Shown here piece after piece: positions 9,754 to 18,763 of a stretch of 64,000 nucleotides of DNA. Each line of letters begins with the position of its first letter. The first letter of the stretch is position 1. This DNA is from Deltaproteobacteria bacterium. Lineage in GTDB: Bacteria > Myxococcota > Kuafuiibacteriia > Kuafuiibacteriales > Kuafuiibacteriaceae. The notes under the pieces were generated by a model. That model had not been told where the DNA came from. It was given only the letters and a program-made list of their open reading frames with translations, and searched no databases. The translations under genes and the position numbers were made by a program. The stretch spans positions 3,534,001 through 3,598,000 of the forward strand of contig JADJPE010000005.1 of NCBI GenBank assembly GCA_016713425.1. The letters run 5' to 3'.

Positions 9754-10170
9754 ATGACGTCGTTTGCGCGTTCGATCCGGGTTGCAACGAGACGTCGCGC
9801 CCTCGTCTTGGTGACCCGCGAGGTCGAAGCGGTCGTGCGAGAGAGTGGCTTGACCGTCGGAATCTGCAACGTCTTCATCCTTCACACGAGTGCTTCGCTG
9901 CTGATCACCGAGAACGCAGATCCCGATGTTCATTCCGACCTTGAAGGGTTCATGTCGACCCTGGTCGAAGATGGTGATCGACGCTTTCGCCACATCGCTG
10001 AGGGCCCGGACGACATGTCGGCGCATATTCGGTCGGTCCTGACGGCGACGAGCATCACCTTGCCCGTCCGGGCCGGGCGCTTGGCGCTCGGAACATGGCA
10101 GGGGCTGTACGTTTGGGAACATAGGCAGGTCCCGCACCAACGCGTCCTGGAGATCTCGGTTGTCGGATGA
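9754..10170 (+). CDS. YjbQ/UPF0047 family protein
   Basis: This 138-residue protein belongs to the YjbQ (UPF0047) family, small beta-rich proteins linked in some bacteria to secondary thiamine-phosphate synthase activity. Family hallmarks are FILHTSASLLITENADPDV, a GHVxxH-equivalent region replaced here by DDMSAHIRSVL, and a closing LGTWQGLYVWEHR. The start at ATG 9754 is supported by an AGGCGGG stretch immediately upstream and by family length; an upstream in-frame ATG at 9568 would add 62 low-similarity residues overlapping the nifJ upstream region. It is transcribed divergently from nifJ and its end overlaps the next gene by 11 nt, implying coupling with the hydrolase. The biochemical function is not certain. 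Confidence 0.85.
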   Translation: MTSFARSIRVATRRRALVLVTREVEAVVRESGLTVGICNVFILHTSASLLITENADPDVHSDLEGFMSTLVEDGDRRFRHIAEGPDDMSAHIRSVLTATSITLPVRAGRLALGTWQGLYVWEHRQVPHQRVLEISVVG

Positions 10171-11041
10171 TGAGGACAAGCGCGCCGACGACAGCGCAGC
10201 CAAGGGCGCAGGCAAGGGCGCCGGCGAGCGTGCCGGCGAGGGTGCCGGCCAAGGCGAGGCGATCACCCCGGATGTGATCGTCGTGCCGATGCGCCGCGAC
10301 AACTACGCATATGTTGTGGCCGACGAAAGCGGGCGCGCCTGCTTCATAGACCCATGCGAGGCCGACGTGGCGGAGCGCGTCTTGGTTGAGCGGGGCCTGA
10401 CGCTGGTTGCCGTTTTGAGCACGCATTACCATTCGGACCATACCGGTGCCAATCTGGCGCTGGCGTCGGCCCATTCGGGGTTGCGCGTTCTGGGGTCGGC
10501 CGTCGACGCGGACCGCATTCCCGCTCTGACTGAGGCTCTTCGGCCCGGGGACAGTTTTTCGATCGGATCGCTGTCAGGATATGTGCTCGACGTTTCGTGT
10601 CACACGCGCGGCCACATCGCTTTCGTGTTCGGGCGCGCGTTGTTCACCGGCGACGCGCTCTTTGCGGGCGGCTGCGGGCGATTCTTTGAAGGCACGGGCG
10701 AAGACGCCTATCGGGCTCTCTACCAGAGCCTTGGTCGGCTCCCCGACGACATGCTGGTCTACTTTGGCCACGAGTACACTCTGCGAAACCTTGAATTTGC
10801 GGCTGCGATCGATCCATCGAACGCGGCGGTGCACGCGAAGCTGCGCGTCGTGCGGTCTCTCGTGGAAGAGCGGCGCCCAACGGTCCCGACGACGCTTGGA
10901 GAGGAGCGCGCGTACAACCCGTTTCTTCGGGCGCACGTCGAGACCGTGGCTCGAGGTGTTCGAGCGCGCATCCCGGCGACGGACCTGCACAGTCCAGCTT
11001 CCGTCTTGGCTGGCCTCCGCCGACTCAAGGATTCCTTCTGA
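10160..11041 (+). CDS. Hydroxyacylglutathione hydrolase-like metallo-beta-lactamase fold protein
   Basis: This is a glyoxalase II (GloB)-type binuclear metal hydrolase of 293 residues. The metal-binding THYHSDHTG motif lies near residue 93. It is followed by HTRGHIAFVF, FTGDALFAGGCGRFFEG and FGHEYTLRNLEFA, the ordered ligand-bearing motifs of GloB. The likely reaction is hydrolysis of S-D-lactoylglutathione or another thioester in the cytoplasm. The start is TTG 10160, with GGAG about 7 nt upstream, overlapping yjbQ by 11 nt. Residues about 10-35 are a low-complexity Ala/Gly/Glu/Lys stretch not typical of the family; an in-frame ATG at 10289 would remove it. The thioester substrate is inferred from family. 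Confidence 0.88.
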   Translation: MSDDEDKRADDSAAKGAGKGAGERAGEGAGQGEAITPDVIVVPMRRDNYAYVVADESGRACFIDPCEADVAERVLVERGLTLVAVLSTHYHSDHTGANLALASAHSGLRVLGSAVDADRIPALTEALRPGDSFSIGSLSGYVLDVSCHTRGHIAFVFGRALFTGDALFAGGCGRFFEGTGEDAYRALYQSLGRLPDDMLVYFGHEYTLRNLEFAAAIDPSNAAVHAKLRVVRSLVEERRPTVPTTLGEERAYNPFLRAHVETVARGVRARIPATDLHSPASVLAGLRRLKDSF

Positions 11042-11074
11042 GTCAAAGATGCCTTCCGATCGTCGCGCCGATCT

Positions 11075-11899
11075 CTACGCTCGGTAGCGCGCCGTGACCC
11101 CGTCTACACCTTCCCGTGCGAGCTCGTCTGCGCGCTCGTTGCCCTCGACCCCAACGTGTCCGGCGATCCAGTAGATCGTGAGGTTCGGATGCGAGGCGAG
11201 ACGCGTCCTCAGCTCTCGAATCAAGGTTTGGTTGGCCTTGGCCTTCCAGTTCTTGACGAGCACGCCGTGCACATAGGCGGAGTCGGTGAAGAGGGCCACC
11301 TTGGCGTTCTTTGGGACCTGTGCCTCCGCGAGCAAGTCGAGTGCGAGGCCGACCGCGGCCAGTTCTGCAATGTTGTTGGTTCCTCGCCCGAGCGACACGC
11401 TCGCGCTGAGCTGCTTTGCGCCCGGCAGGTTGCGCAAGGCGGCCCCGGACCCAGCCGGTCCGGGGTTCCCGCGGCAGGCGCCATCCGTGAAGGCCAGAAC
11501 GCTGTCGCCCAACGACGCGATGAGTTTTTCGGCGGCATCTTGAGCCATGGCCGCCTGTTCCATCGACCGGCTGCCCGCGCTTCCGAACCCGGAGGCCTGG
11601 GTCCTCCGGCGTCCGCCTCCAATGTTTGCATCCGCGCCCGCCCTGAGGCCGCGGCTATGCTCTCTCTCGCCCTTTACACCCACACGGCTGGACATCGTCA
11701 GGACTTCGGCGGTCTCCAGGTCCTCGACGGACGAATGGCTGTCGATTCGAAGTTTCGCCATCCCGCCCGAGTAGATCTTCGCGTTGGGCGTTCGGCTGTA
11801 CCGAATCCGAACCAGCCCCTTCGCTGCGATGGGCTGTCCGTCGGCGCCGACCTCCGCCCAAACTTGTTTTCCGTTGAATTCGGCTGCTCGCCAAGCCAT
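11075..11899 (-). CDS. rnhA: Ribonuclease HI with N-terminal extension
   Basis: The C-terminal half (about residues 135-274) is a complete RNase HI domain that cleaves RNA in RNA:DNA hybrids. It shows FTDGACRGNPGPAG (first Asp), NIAELAAV (Glu), LFTDSAYV (Asp) and GHVGVEGNERADELA (His and last Asp), so the DEDD active site is intact. The N-terminal approximately 130 residues start with WRAAEFNGKQVWAEV and contain a small beta-rich segment, RIRYSRTPNAKIYSGG, followed by a Gly/Arg-rich linker. This is not the known hybrid-binding domain as far as I can tell and may be a lineage-specific nucleic-acid-binding module. The gene is convergent with the GloB-like gene (33-nt gap). Confidence 0.9.
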   Translation of the reverse strand: MAWRAAEFNGKQVWAEVGADGQPIAAKGLVRIRYSRTPNAKIYSGGMAKLRIDSHSSVEDLETAEVLTMSSRVGVKGEREHSRGLRAGADANIGGGRRRTQASGFGSAGSRSMEQAAMAQDAAEKLIASLGDSVLAFTDGACRGNPGPAGSGAALRNLPGAKQLSASVSLGRGTNNIAELAAVGLALDLLAEAQVPKNAKVALFTDSAYVHGVLVKNWKAKANQTLIRELRTRLASHPNLTIYWIAGHVGVEGNERADELAREGVDGVTARYRA

Positions 11900-12012
11900 C
11901 GGCGGCCCTTACCTGATGGTCGCTCGAGCGGCTAGCCGTTTGCGATGGTCGTCGGGTATCTGCCCGACCTTGGCGCTCCGTCTGGGCCTGTGATATTTCC
12001 GTGGTTCATCTC

Positions 12013-12732
12013 ATGTCGTTGTTTCTTCGTCACATTTCTGATGCGTTGGTGGCTTCGCGGCATGCGTCGGCCGAGGCCGTTCTCGGAGCCTCTCACTACC
12101 AAAATTGTTCTCAGGTTCCGACCGGCCGCGTGGCGCGCCGCTTTGGGTGGCTCGACGGTGAGCAGGTGTTTGTCATTCTGAATGAGCAGATGGAGCGCAA
12201 TGCCCGCTTTGGAGACCTCGCCATCGAGCTCGGGTTCATGAACAAAGATACGTTGATGGCGCTTCTCGCAAAACAGCGTACCCAGCGCGCGCTTCTAGGC
12301 GAGACACTGGTGCGGATCGGAGCCGTCGACGTGGAGACGATGAAGAGCGAGCTTGAAATCTATGCCCGAGAGAAGGCGGGGCTCGTGGGCCTGTTTCTTG
12401 TCAATCGAGGCGTGACCACGCTCGACATGATTCTCGAAGCGCTCGAACGCCAGCGCGTCCACCAGAATCCAATCGGGCGAATGGCACTCCTCGAGGGGGC
12501 GCTGACGGCAGAGCAGGTCATGAGCGTGCTCGAGGCCCAGGTCGCGCGCAATCAGAAGTTTGGCCAGGTGGCCATGGATCTTGGGTTCATGACAGACGCG
12601 CAGGTGATGCAGGTCCTGGTCGATCAGGCCGAGACGAGGCCGCGGCTCGCCGAGTTGCTTGGAGAAGCCAATCGACTCGTCCCAGAAATCACGGCGCAGA
12701 TCAGCCGTATTCTGACGCAGTCGCCCGCATAA
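12013..12732 (+). CDS. GspE-N-like helical-repeat protein
   Basis: This 239-residue, mostly helical protein has repeated units of the pattern F/I-G-x-h-A-x-x-x-G-h-h-x-x-x-x-h-x-x-h-L-x-x-Q (FGDLAIELGFM near residue 60; IGRMALLEGAL near 150; FGQVAMDLGFM near 180). Such units occur in the N-terminal domain of type II secretion ATPases and in stand-alone deltaproteobacterial proteins. No ATPase domain follows, so it is probably a scaffold or binding protein. The start is uncertain: ATG 12013 begins the first plausible helix, while GTG 12001 would add four residues, and neither has a convincing ribosome binding site. The neighbours, rnhA (divergent) and glyQS (convergent), give no functional hint. 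Function unknown. Confidence 0.75.
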   Translation: MSLFLRHISDALVASRHASAEAVLGASHYQNCSQVPTGRVARRFGWLDGEQVFVILNEQMERNARFGDLAIELGFMNKDTLMALLAKQRTQRALLGETLVRIGAVDVETMKSELEIYAREKAGLVGLFLVNRGVTTLDMILEALERQRVHQNPIGRMALLEGALTAEQVMSVLEAQVARNQKFGQVAMDLGFMTDAQVMQVLVDQAETRPRLAELLGEANRLVPEITAQISRILTQSPA

Positions 12733-12833
12733 GAAGACCGACAGCCACAGCCATGCGCTGCTCTCGGCCCGGGTCCGACAGACGGACGGTGCGCACGCGT
12801 CAGCCGGGTCGAAGACCACTCAAGCCGTCGTTT

Positions 12834-14408
12834 CTAGCCTTTTCGCAGCGCTTCGATGACCACTTCGAGCGCGGCCTTCACCGGAATCCGCTGTTGAGCT
12901 CGGGTGTCTCGATCTCGAATGGTGACGGTGCCATCTTCCTTGGTTTGACCATCGACCGTTAGGCAGTACGGCGTGCCGACCTCATCGTGCCTCGCGTAGC
13001 GCTTCCCGATGGCGTGTTGTTCGTCGTAGCTCGAGTTGATGCCGGCCGCCAGAAACTCCTCGACGATCTTTCGACCTGCTTCGGGCATGCCATCCTTCTT
13101 CACGAGCGGAAGCACCGCGCATTTGATCGGGGCGATGCGGGGGCGGAGTCGAAGGACAATGCGCTGCGGCTTTCCTTCCTCGCTCGGCTCGCTGTCATCA
13201 AAGGCGTCACAAAGGACGGCAAGCATGCCGCGTGTCGCGCCGGCCGCCGGCTCCACCACGTGCGGAACATACCGCCAGCCTTTCTTGCCAGTCTCGGGGT
13301 CGGTCGCCTCCGGATCGAAGTAAGACAATTTCTTGCCCGAGCCCTTGGTGTGTGCCGTGAGGTCGTAGTCGGTGCGACTTGCGATGCCCTCAAGTTCATC
13401 CCAACCCCACGGGAACTTGTATTCTACATCGTAGCATCCGTCGCTGTAGTGGGCCAGCTCGTCGGGCTCGTGGGCACGAAGCCGAAGATTCTCCGGCCGG
13501 AGCCCGATGGCTTTCCACCATCGAACCCGCTCGGACTTCCAGTATTCCATCCACTTGGGCCCCTCGCCCGGAGGGACGAAGTACTCCATCTCCATCTGCT
13601 CGAACTCGCACGATCGAAAGATGAAATGCTCGACCGTGATCTCGTTTCGGAAGCTCTTGCCGGTTTGTGCGATGCCGAAAGGGACCGACATTTGGTTGCT
13701 CTGCACGATGTTCATGAAGTTCACGAACATGGCTTGCGCGGTCTCCGGTCGGAGATATACGGCCGAGTCCGTGACCGCTCGGGCAAGCAGCGTCTTCAGT
13801 TCGGCCGCAGTTTCGGGTGATGCGGCGGGCGATCGCTCGATCAGTGCCATGACTTCTTCGACCGCGCGACCGATCGGGTCCACCGGACCGAGGTTCGTTC
13901 GGAACATCATGTTGAATTGACGTTCCTCGGAGAGGAAAGGAGAGCCGCAGTTGCTGCACACGTACCCTCGATCGGACGCATGAGCGCCGCGAAGCGTCTT
14001 GCCCTCGCGCGCGAGCTCGACGCCGATCGTCTTGGCGACTTTTTCGAGGGCGAGCTTTGCCTTGCCCTTGTCAGACAAAGTGATGATGGCTTCACTTCCG
14101 GGCTCGGCGCGCGGTGCCTTGTCAGCGCGGAACCTCTCGCCACAGACTTTGCAGTCGACGAGTGGATCTGAGAAGCTCGCCAGGTGGCCAGATGCCCGCC
14201 AGACCTCTGGGTGCATCATGATCGACGCATCTAGACCAACGATGTCTTCTCGGCTGTGTACCATCGCGCGCCACCATTCGTGGATGATGTTGCGCTTCAA
14301 CTCGACACCCATCGGGCCGTAGTCGTAGGCGCTCTTGAGGCCGCCATAGATCTCCGAGCTCTGAAAGACGAAGCCTCGGCGCTTGCATAGCGACACGATC
14401 TTCTGCAT
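12834..14408 (-). CDS. glyQS: Glycyl-tRNA synthetase (dimeric class II type)
   Basis: This enzyme charges tRNA-Gly with glycine. It is the single-chain alpha2-type glycyl-tRNA synthetase of 524 residues. The N-terminus has the diagnostic KIVSLCKRRGFVFQSSEIYGG. CKVCGERF and CSNCGSPF are Cys pairs of the zinc-ribbon insertion. CEFEQMEMEYFVPP and DEVGTPYCLTVDGQ belong to the class II core and the anticodon-binding region. I chose ATG 14408 because the family normally starts directly before KIVSLCKRRG; an upstream ATG at 14498 would add 30 Ser/Ala/Gly-rich residues. The gene is monocistronic, convergent with the upstream helical-repeat gene. Confidence 0.96.
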   Translation of the reverse strand: MQKIVSLCKRRGFVFQSSEIYGGLKSAYDYGPMGVELKRNIIHEWWRAMVHSREDIVGLDASIMMHPEVWRASGHLASFSDPLVDCKVCGERFRADKAPRAEPGSEAIITLSDKGKAKLALEKVAKTIGVELAREGKTLRGAHASDRGYVCSNCGSPFLSEERQFNMMFRTNLGPVDPIGRAVEEVMALIERSPAASPETAAELKTLLARAVTDSAVYLRPETAQAMFVNFMNIVQSNQMSVPFGIAQTGKSFRNEITVEHFIFRSCEFEQMEMEYFVPPGEGPKWMEYWKSERVRWWKAIGLRPENLRLRAHEPDELAHYSDGCYDVEYKFPWGWDELEGIASRTDYDLTAHTKGSGKKLSYFDPEATDPETGKKGWRYVPHVVEPAAGATRGMLAVLCDAFDDSEPSEEGKPQRIVLRLRPRIAPIKCAVLPLVKKDGMPEAGRKIVEEFLAAGINSSYDEQHAIGKRYARHDEVGTPYCLTVDGQTKEDGTVTIRDRDTRAQQRIPVKAALEVVIEALRKG

Positions 14409-14632
14409 TCGATCGCCGCCTTCTGCCGCGTTGCTGGCCGTCGTGGCCTGGTCTTCTCCTGCTGGTTCTGAACTCGACCCACCCATAAGGCGCGGCACAT
14501 TAGCACACCCGCGGGTCTCATGTTCAATAACTCAATCTTGGAGCCCCTCGGTCGGTCGACCATCCGAGCCTGGACGATTTTCTTGAAGCCGCGGGGAGCA
14601 CCTCGGAAGTATCCCACGAAAAGGAGACACCC

Positions 14633-15469
14633 ATGGCTGCTTCGTCCTCTCCCGCTTTGTCCGCTCCCATTCTCGGATCGGTGGCTCTTCTGCTGCTTGG
14701 ATGCTTCGCCTGTGGCGCAGAAGACTCGACCCTCGGTACGCTTCCCCCGGCGAATCGCATCGCGCCCCTCTCGCCCGCCGGTCGGCAGGACCTCGAGTCG
14801 CAAGGGGCCGCGTGTACACCCGAGACGAACGGCCCCGTGCTCTGCACTTGGTCCAACGGAGATACCAGCTGCTCGCTGACTTTCGATGCCGCGGATACGC
14901 TCACGCGCCTCATGTGCGTTGTCGAAGATTTGAGGTATACCTGCACGCGCCCGTCGTCGATGTTCGCGTGCGCTTGGTCCGACGATGACGATTGCGCGGA
15001 TGTCTATGACGCCGCAGGACAGTTCATCGCGTATCTTTGTGGCGAGACGCTTCGAACCGTCACGGGTCGTGACGACGGGGGCCCCGATACCGATGTCCCT
15101 GACGCCGGCGCGGGCGATGGTGGAAACACGATTGAGGATGGTGGTGCGGCGGACGGAACTTGGGATGACTATCCGGACGCGTGCGGCATCGACTGGGGGG
15201 GCGCGCCCGTCGGTTGCAGCACGGGCGACGACGGCGGCGTATCGGTGGACGGCGGGGACGTCGATGGGGGCGGTTGGTCCGATGGGGGTGGTTGGTCCGA
15301 TGGGGGCGGCTGGTCCGATGGGGGCGGCTGGTCCGATGGGGGCGGCTGGTCCGATGGGGGCGGTTGGTCCGATGGGGGCGGTTGGTCTGATGGGGGCGGT
15401 TGGTCCGATGGGGGCGGTTGGTCTGATGGGGGCGGCTGGTCTGATGGTCAAGTCTCGATCGATGTGTAG
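14633..15469 (+). CDS. Lipoprotein with C-terminal Trp-Ser-Asp-Gly tandem repeats
   Basis: This 278-residue secreted lipoprotein starts at an ATG with AAGGAG about 6 nt upstream. The N-terminal hydrophobic helix ends in LLGC (lipobox, Cys24). Residues about 60-140 form a Cys-rich globular part with paired motifs such as CTWSNGDTSCSLTFDAAD and a related CAWSDDDDCADVYDAAG, suggesting two diverged copies of one small disulfide domain. An Asp/Gly-rich linker leads to ten copies of the six-residue unit WSDGGG, encoded by an 18-bp minisatellite, and the short tail VSIDV. It is likely on the outer membrane or cell surface. I recognise no named family and assign no function. Confidence 0.8.
   Translation: MAASSSPALSAPILGSVALLLLGCFACGAEDSTLGTLPPANRIAPLSPAGRQDLESQGAACTPETNGPVLCTWSNGDTSCSLTFDAADTLTRLMCVVEDLRYTCTRPSSMFACAWSDDDDCADVYDAAGQFIAYLCGETLRTVTGRDDGGPDTDVPDAGAGDGGNTIEDGGAADGTWDDYPDACGIDWGGAPVGCSTGDDGGVSVDGGDVDGGGWSDGGGWSDGGGWSDGGGWSDGGGWSDGGGWSDGGGWSDGGGWSDGGGWSDGGGWSDGQVSIDV
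15268..15458 (+). repeat. 18-bp coding minisatellite, ten units
   Basis: Ten near-identical 18-bp units lie in frame inside the lipoprotein gene, each encoding Trp-Ser-Asp-Gly-Gly-Gly. Units differ by silent or third-base changes (tggtcc versus tggtct, ggcggt versus ggcggc). Because the unit is a multiple of three, expansion or contraction keeps the frame. Confidence 0.95.
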
Positions 15470-15877
15470 TTCGGGTGTCGCGGGTCTTCGGCGACCTCCG
15501 TCGGTCCGAGCAACGAGACGTCCAGGCCGTCGGTCTGTCTCGCGGTCAGATAGCGTCAGACCGCGTCGGATCGCGTCGGATCGCGTCGGATCGCGGTCGC
15601 TGCGGCTTCGAACGAGGCTGAACCTCTGCCTGGGCCCGGGGCGTGTGTCGGAGGCTGCTCGGACGCGCAGCTGCAAGAAAGAGCCTTTGCGATCTCCTCG
15701 GCCTGCGCAAATGGGCGCTGTTCCTTTGATGGGCGCCCGATCTCCCCCTCGGGCGGCGGTGGCGGAGTCCTCTGCGGTCGCGATCGTATTTGACGGAACG
15801 TGGCTCAAGACTAATTGCGCATGACTTGGGCCTTGGGCTGGTCTTGACCGCCGCGCTGTGTTTCGCTGCCGGCGATC
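15470..15877. other. Intergenic stretch with short 10-bp tandem repeat
   Basis: About 400 bp separate the repeat lipoprotein from the MATE gene. At 15563-15592 there are three perfect copies of the decamer gcgtcggatc, preceded by a variant copy at 15553-15562. I see no convincing ORF, RNA gene or strong terminator. The rest is unassigned; a promoter for the downstream exporter is expected here but I could not pinpoint one. Confidence 0.6.
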
Positions 15878-17275
15878 GTGAAGAGACCACCGAGCGGCTC
15901 GTCGAAGGTTGCGTCGCCTGACGACCGGCCGTGGTCGGTCCATCGCCGCTTGTTCGCGCTCTCCGCACCCGTCATTGGTCTGAATGTTCTCAACGTGCTG
16001 TCGCTTGTGATCGACACGGCGATGTGCGGCCGCTTGGAAAACGCAGATCAGGCGCTCGCGGCCCTCGGCTTTGCCGTCCAGATCGTCTTTCTGCTGATGA
16101 TCCTCATGTTCGGCCTGAGTATCGGTACGGTTGCCATCGTTGCTCGCGCCTACGGTGCAGGGGACGTCGCACGCGTCAAGCACGTGATGCAGCAGGCTAC
16201 GTTCTTGACCGTGATTGCCGGCGCCACCGTGGCGGCGTTGGGCAACCTCTTTGCGCCCAGTCTGCTCGCGCTCTTCGGCGCCTCGCCCGCGGTTTCTGAA
16301 CTAGGGCTCGCATACCTCCGTCCCTCGCTGACGTTTTGTGTCTTTCAGTACCTCAGCATTCTTTGCGCATCGACGCTGCGCGGGATCGGCAATACGCGCA
16401 CGCCCTTTCTCGCGCAGCTCATGGCGACGGGATTGAACGTTGGACTCAATTACGCCTTGATCTTTGGACACTTTGGGTTCCCGGCGCTCGGGCTCCAAGG
16501 CGCAGCCCTGGGCACCGTGATCAGCCATGCATTCGCCGTGGCGGTCATGACGATCTCCATTCAGCGCGGGAGAGCGGGCTTCGTTCGCATCTCGATGAAG
16601 GGCTTCCAGGTCGATGGCGAGACGGTTCGCTACATGCTACGCATTGGCACGCCGGCCGCCTTCGACATGCTCCTTCTCAACGTGGCGCTTGGCTCACTCA
16701 TCGCTTTCCTCGGACGCATCGACGAAGTTGCGGTGGCGGCGCACGCCATTGGTCTTCGCGTCCAGGCGCTCGCGTTCGTTCCGGGTCTGGGCATCTCTCA
16801 GGCGACCAGCGCGATGGTTGGCCAGGCGCTCGGGGCCGGCGACCCGCGGGCTGCGCGCCGCGTTGTTCGCGCTTCGATTCTTCTCGCAACCTCGATCATG
16901 TCGGTGCTGGCGGCCATGATCGTCGGTGCAGCCGGAACGATCACGCAGTTGTTCGACGTCGAACCCGGGACGCAGGTCTTCGAGTACGCCATCGCGTGGA
17001 TGCGAATTCTCGGCGTCGCCATGCCGGTGGCCGGTGTTCAGATCGCCCTCGTGGGCATGCTTCAGGGGGCGGGCGCGACCAAGACGAGCCTTCGCATCAA
17101 TTTCGTCGCGACCATTCTGTTTCAGATCCCCATGAGCCTTTGTCTCGGTTTTTGGTTGCACCTCGGTGTGATCGGTGTCTGGCTTGCGTTCCCGCTGTCC
17201 ACGGTCCTCAAGTCCGGTCTTTCGATCTTGGCCTATCGACGCGGAGCCTGGGCCCGGGCCGGTGCCTCCGCGTAA
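15878..17275 (+). CDS. MATE family efflux transporter
   Basis: This 465-residue integral membrane protein has about twelve hydrophobic segments arranged as two homologous halves, the NorM/DinF-type MATE architecture. Conserved-looking landmarks include SAPVIGLNVLNVLSLVIDTAM in the first helix, an A-x-x-Q/A-rich second helix, GLGISQATSAMVGQALGAGD before helix 8, and a matching IVARAYGAGD in the first half. Family members export drugs or metabolites in exchange for Na+ or H+; the cargo here cannot be told from sequence. The start is GTG 15878. The gene is followed in the same direction by pheA after a 114-nt gap. Confidence 0.92.
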   Translation: MKRPPSGSSKVASPDDRPWSVHRRLFALSAPVIGLNVLNVLSLVIDTAMCGRLENADQALAALGFAVQIVFLLMILMFGLSIGTVAIVARAYGAGDVARVKHVMQQATFLTVIAGATVAALGNLFAPSLLALFGASPAVSELGLAYLRPSLTFCVFQYLSILCASTLRGIGNTRTPFLAQLMATGLNVGLNYALIFGHFGFPALGLQGAALGTVISHAFAVAVMTISIQRGRAGFVRISMKGFQVDGETVRYMLRIGTPAAFDMLLLNVALGSLIAFLGRIDEVAVAAHAIGLRVQALAFVPGLGISQATSAMVGQALGAGDPRAARRVVRASILLATSIMSVLAAMIVGAAGTITQLFDVEPGTQVFEYAIAWMRILGVAMPVAGVQIALVGMLQGAGATKTSLRINFVATILFQIPMSLCLGFWLHLGVIGVWLAFPLSTVLKSGLSILAYRRGAWARAGASA

Positions 17276-17389
17276 CTCGAGGCCGACGCCCGCGGCCATG
17301 CGAAGTCCAACGTCGGAGGCCTGAGCACCGTCGCTCGGTCGTCGAGAAACGCAAGCGGGGAACTGTTCAGTTTCGATGCTGAGGCGGTT

Positions 17390-18625
17390 GTGGTTGGATG
17401 GCCGCCGATGACCGAGGAATACGTGCCCTCAGATTCTGGGCGCAGCCATGAGCCCGAGGACTCCGCCCCGAGTTTGAGCCGCGCGCCGTCGAATGATGCG
17501 TCGCCGGGCGTGGAGACGTCGCCGCCCTCGACTCGACTCGGTGAACTGCGGCAGGTGATCGATCTCATCGACCAGCGGCTCGTCGCGCTGCTGAACGAAC
17601 GCGCTCGTGTCGTTCAGGAGATCGGACGCCTGAAGCGCGACGCAACCATTCCGATCTATGCCCCCCACCGCGAAGCCGAGGTGCTCAAGCGGGTCTTGGC
17701 TGCGAACACCGGGCCGCTCAGCGATCGCGCAATCGAGGGCGTCTACCGTGAACTCATGAGCGGGTCCTTCGCGCTGGAGCAACCCCTTCGAGTCGGATAC
17801 CTCGGACCTCCGGGATCGTTCAGCCACGTATGTTCCGTTGCGCAGTTCGGCTCATCGGTCGCGTTCGAAGGCCTCGCGGACATCGAGGCGGTTTTCCGTG
17901 AAGTGGAGCGAGGCCAACTCGACTACGGGCTCGTGCCTATCGAAAACTCCACCGGGGGTGGCATTGTCGATACCCTCGATGCCTTTTTCAGCGTTCGGGG
18001 CTCGCTCTCGGTGTACGCCGAGGTGTTGGTCTCGGTGCGGCACAATCTGCTCGCCAACATAGCCCCCGAGCGGATCCGAGAGATCTACTCCAAGCCCGAG
18101 GTCCTCGGCCAGTGCCGTCGTTGGCTGTCCGCGCATTTTCCGACCGCGAACTTGGTCTCGACATCGAGCTCGAGTCATGCGGTCGTTCTTGCCAAGGAGG
18201 CGAGCGACCGCGATCCCGACGCCCCAGTGGCGGCCATCGGATCCGAGCTCGCGGGTCAGCTCTACGGACTCAACGTCGTGTTTCGCGGCATCGAGGATCA
18301 TCCAAACAACATCACACGCTTCTTTGTGTTGGCGCGCCAGCGCGCCGAACGCTCGGGCGACGACAAGACTTCGATGATGTTTACGACCAAGGATGAGCCG
18401 GGCGCGTTGCTCCGCGTGCTCAAAGCCTTCGATCTCGCGGGGATCAATCTTACGCACATCGACAAGCGTCCGAGCGGGCGCGAGAACTGGACGTACACGT
18501 TCTTTATCGACGCGGAAGGTCATCGGGACGAAGAGCCGATGCAGCGGGCCATCGAGGCGGCCGGCCAAGACTGTCAGCATTTCGCGGTTCTCGGCAGCTA
18601 TCCGCGTGCGACCCGCATCCTGTAG
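17390..18625 (+). CDS. pheA: Bifunctional chorismate mutase / prephenate dehydratase (P-protein)
   Basis: This enzyme converts chorismate to prephenate and then to phenylpyruvate, the committed route to phenylalanine. In order it has a Pro/Ser-rich leader, an AroQ chorismate mutase helix (LRQVIDLIDQRLVALLNERA, about residues 50-69), a prephenate dehydratase domain starting YLGPPGSFSHVCSVAQFG with ENSTGGGIVDTLDAFF, and a C-terminal ACT domain (KDEPGALLRVLKAF...GINLTHI). The ACT domain implies allosteric feedback inhibition by phenylalanine. GTG 17390 has GAGG about 5 nt upstream; ATG 17408 is an alternative. Length of 411 residues is slightly above the usual because of the leader. Confidence 0.96.
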   Translation: MVGWPPMTEEYVPSDSGRSHEPEDSAPSLSRAPSNDASPGVETSPPSTRLGELRQVIDLIDQRLVALLNERARVVQEIGRLKRDATIPIYAPHREAEVLKRVLAANTGPLSDRAIEGVYRELMSGSFALEQPLRVGYLGPPGSFSHVCSVAQFGSSVAFEGLADIEAVFREVERGQLDYGLVPIENSTGGGIVDTLDAFFSVRGSLSVYAEVLVSVRHNLLANIAPERIREIYSKPEVLGQCRRWLSAHFPTANLVSTSSSSHAVVLAKEASDRDPDAPVAAIGSELAGQLYGLNVVFRGIEDHPNNITRFFVLARQRAERSGDDKTSMMFTTKDEPGALLRVLKAFDLAGINLTHIDKRPSGRENWTYTFFIDAEGHRDEEPMQRAIEAAGQDCQHFAVLGSYPRATRIL

Positions 18626-18689
18626 ACGACGAAGGATCATCTAGCCCTGCGTAGCTTCTTTCGCACTGGCGATGATAATGCTCATACGA

Positions 18690-18730
18690 CCGCTCAGTTT
18701 TTTTATATTCCTGAATAATTTCGAGTCATC
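18690..18730. promoter_or_regulatory. AT-rich island, possible promoter region
   Basis: A run of seven T followed by atatt and aataat is a sharp AT-rich interruption in otherwise GC-rich DNA. It sits between the pheA stop and the small gene at 18764. It could be a T-tract of a terminator for pheA (no clear stem seen) or -10-like elements for the downstream gene. Confidence 0.3.
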
Positions 18731-18763
18731 GCACACGGTGCGAAACGTGCGTGGGCCGGGGCC

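Noticed and set aside
12733..12833. Possible tRNA-like sequence with gggtcgaag
   Set aside because: No cloverleaf, anticodon arm or acceptor pairing could be formed around it.
14985..15824. Collagen-like G-x-x protein in the frame beside the WSDGGG repeat
   Set aside because: It is the shifted reading of the 18-bp repeat; the lipoprotein frame has a ribosome binding site, signal peptide and Cys pattern, while this one does not.
14297..16183. 628-codon minus-strand open frame
   Set aside because: It runs across the glyQS 5' region, the lipoprotein repeat and the MATE start as an antisense shadow with low-complexity Ile/Gly/Pro repeats.
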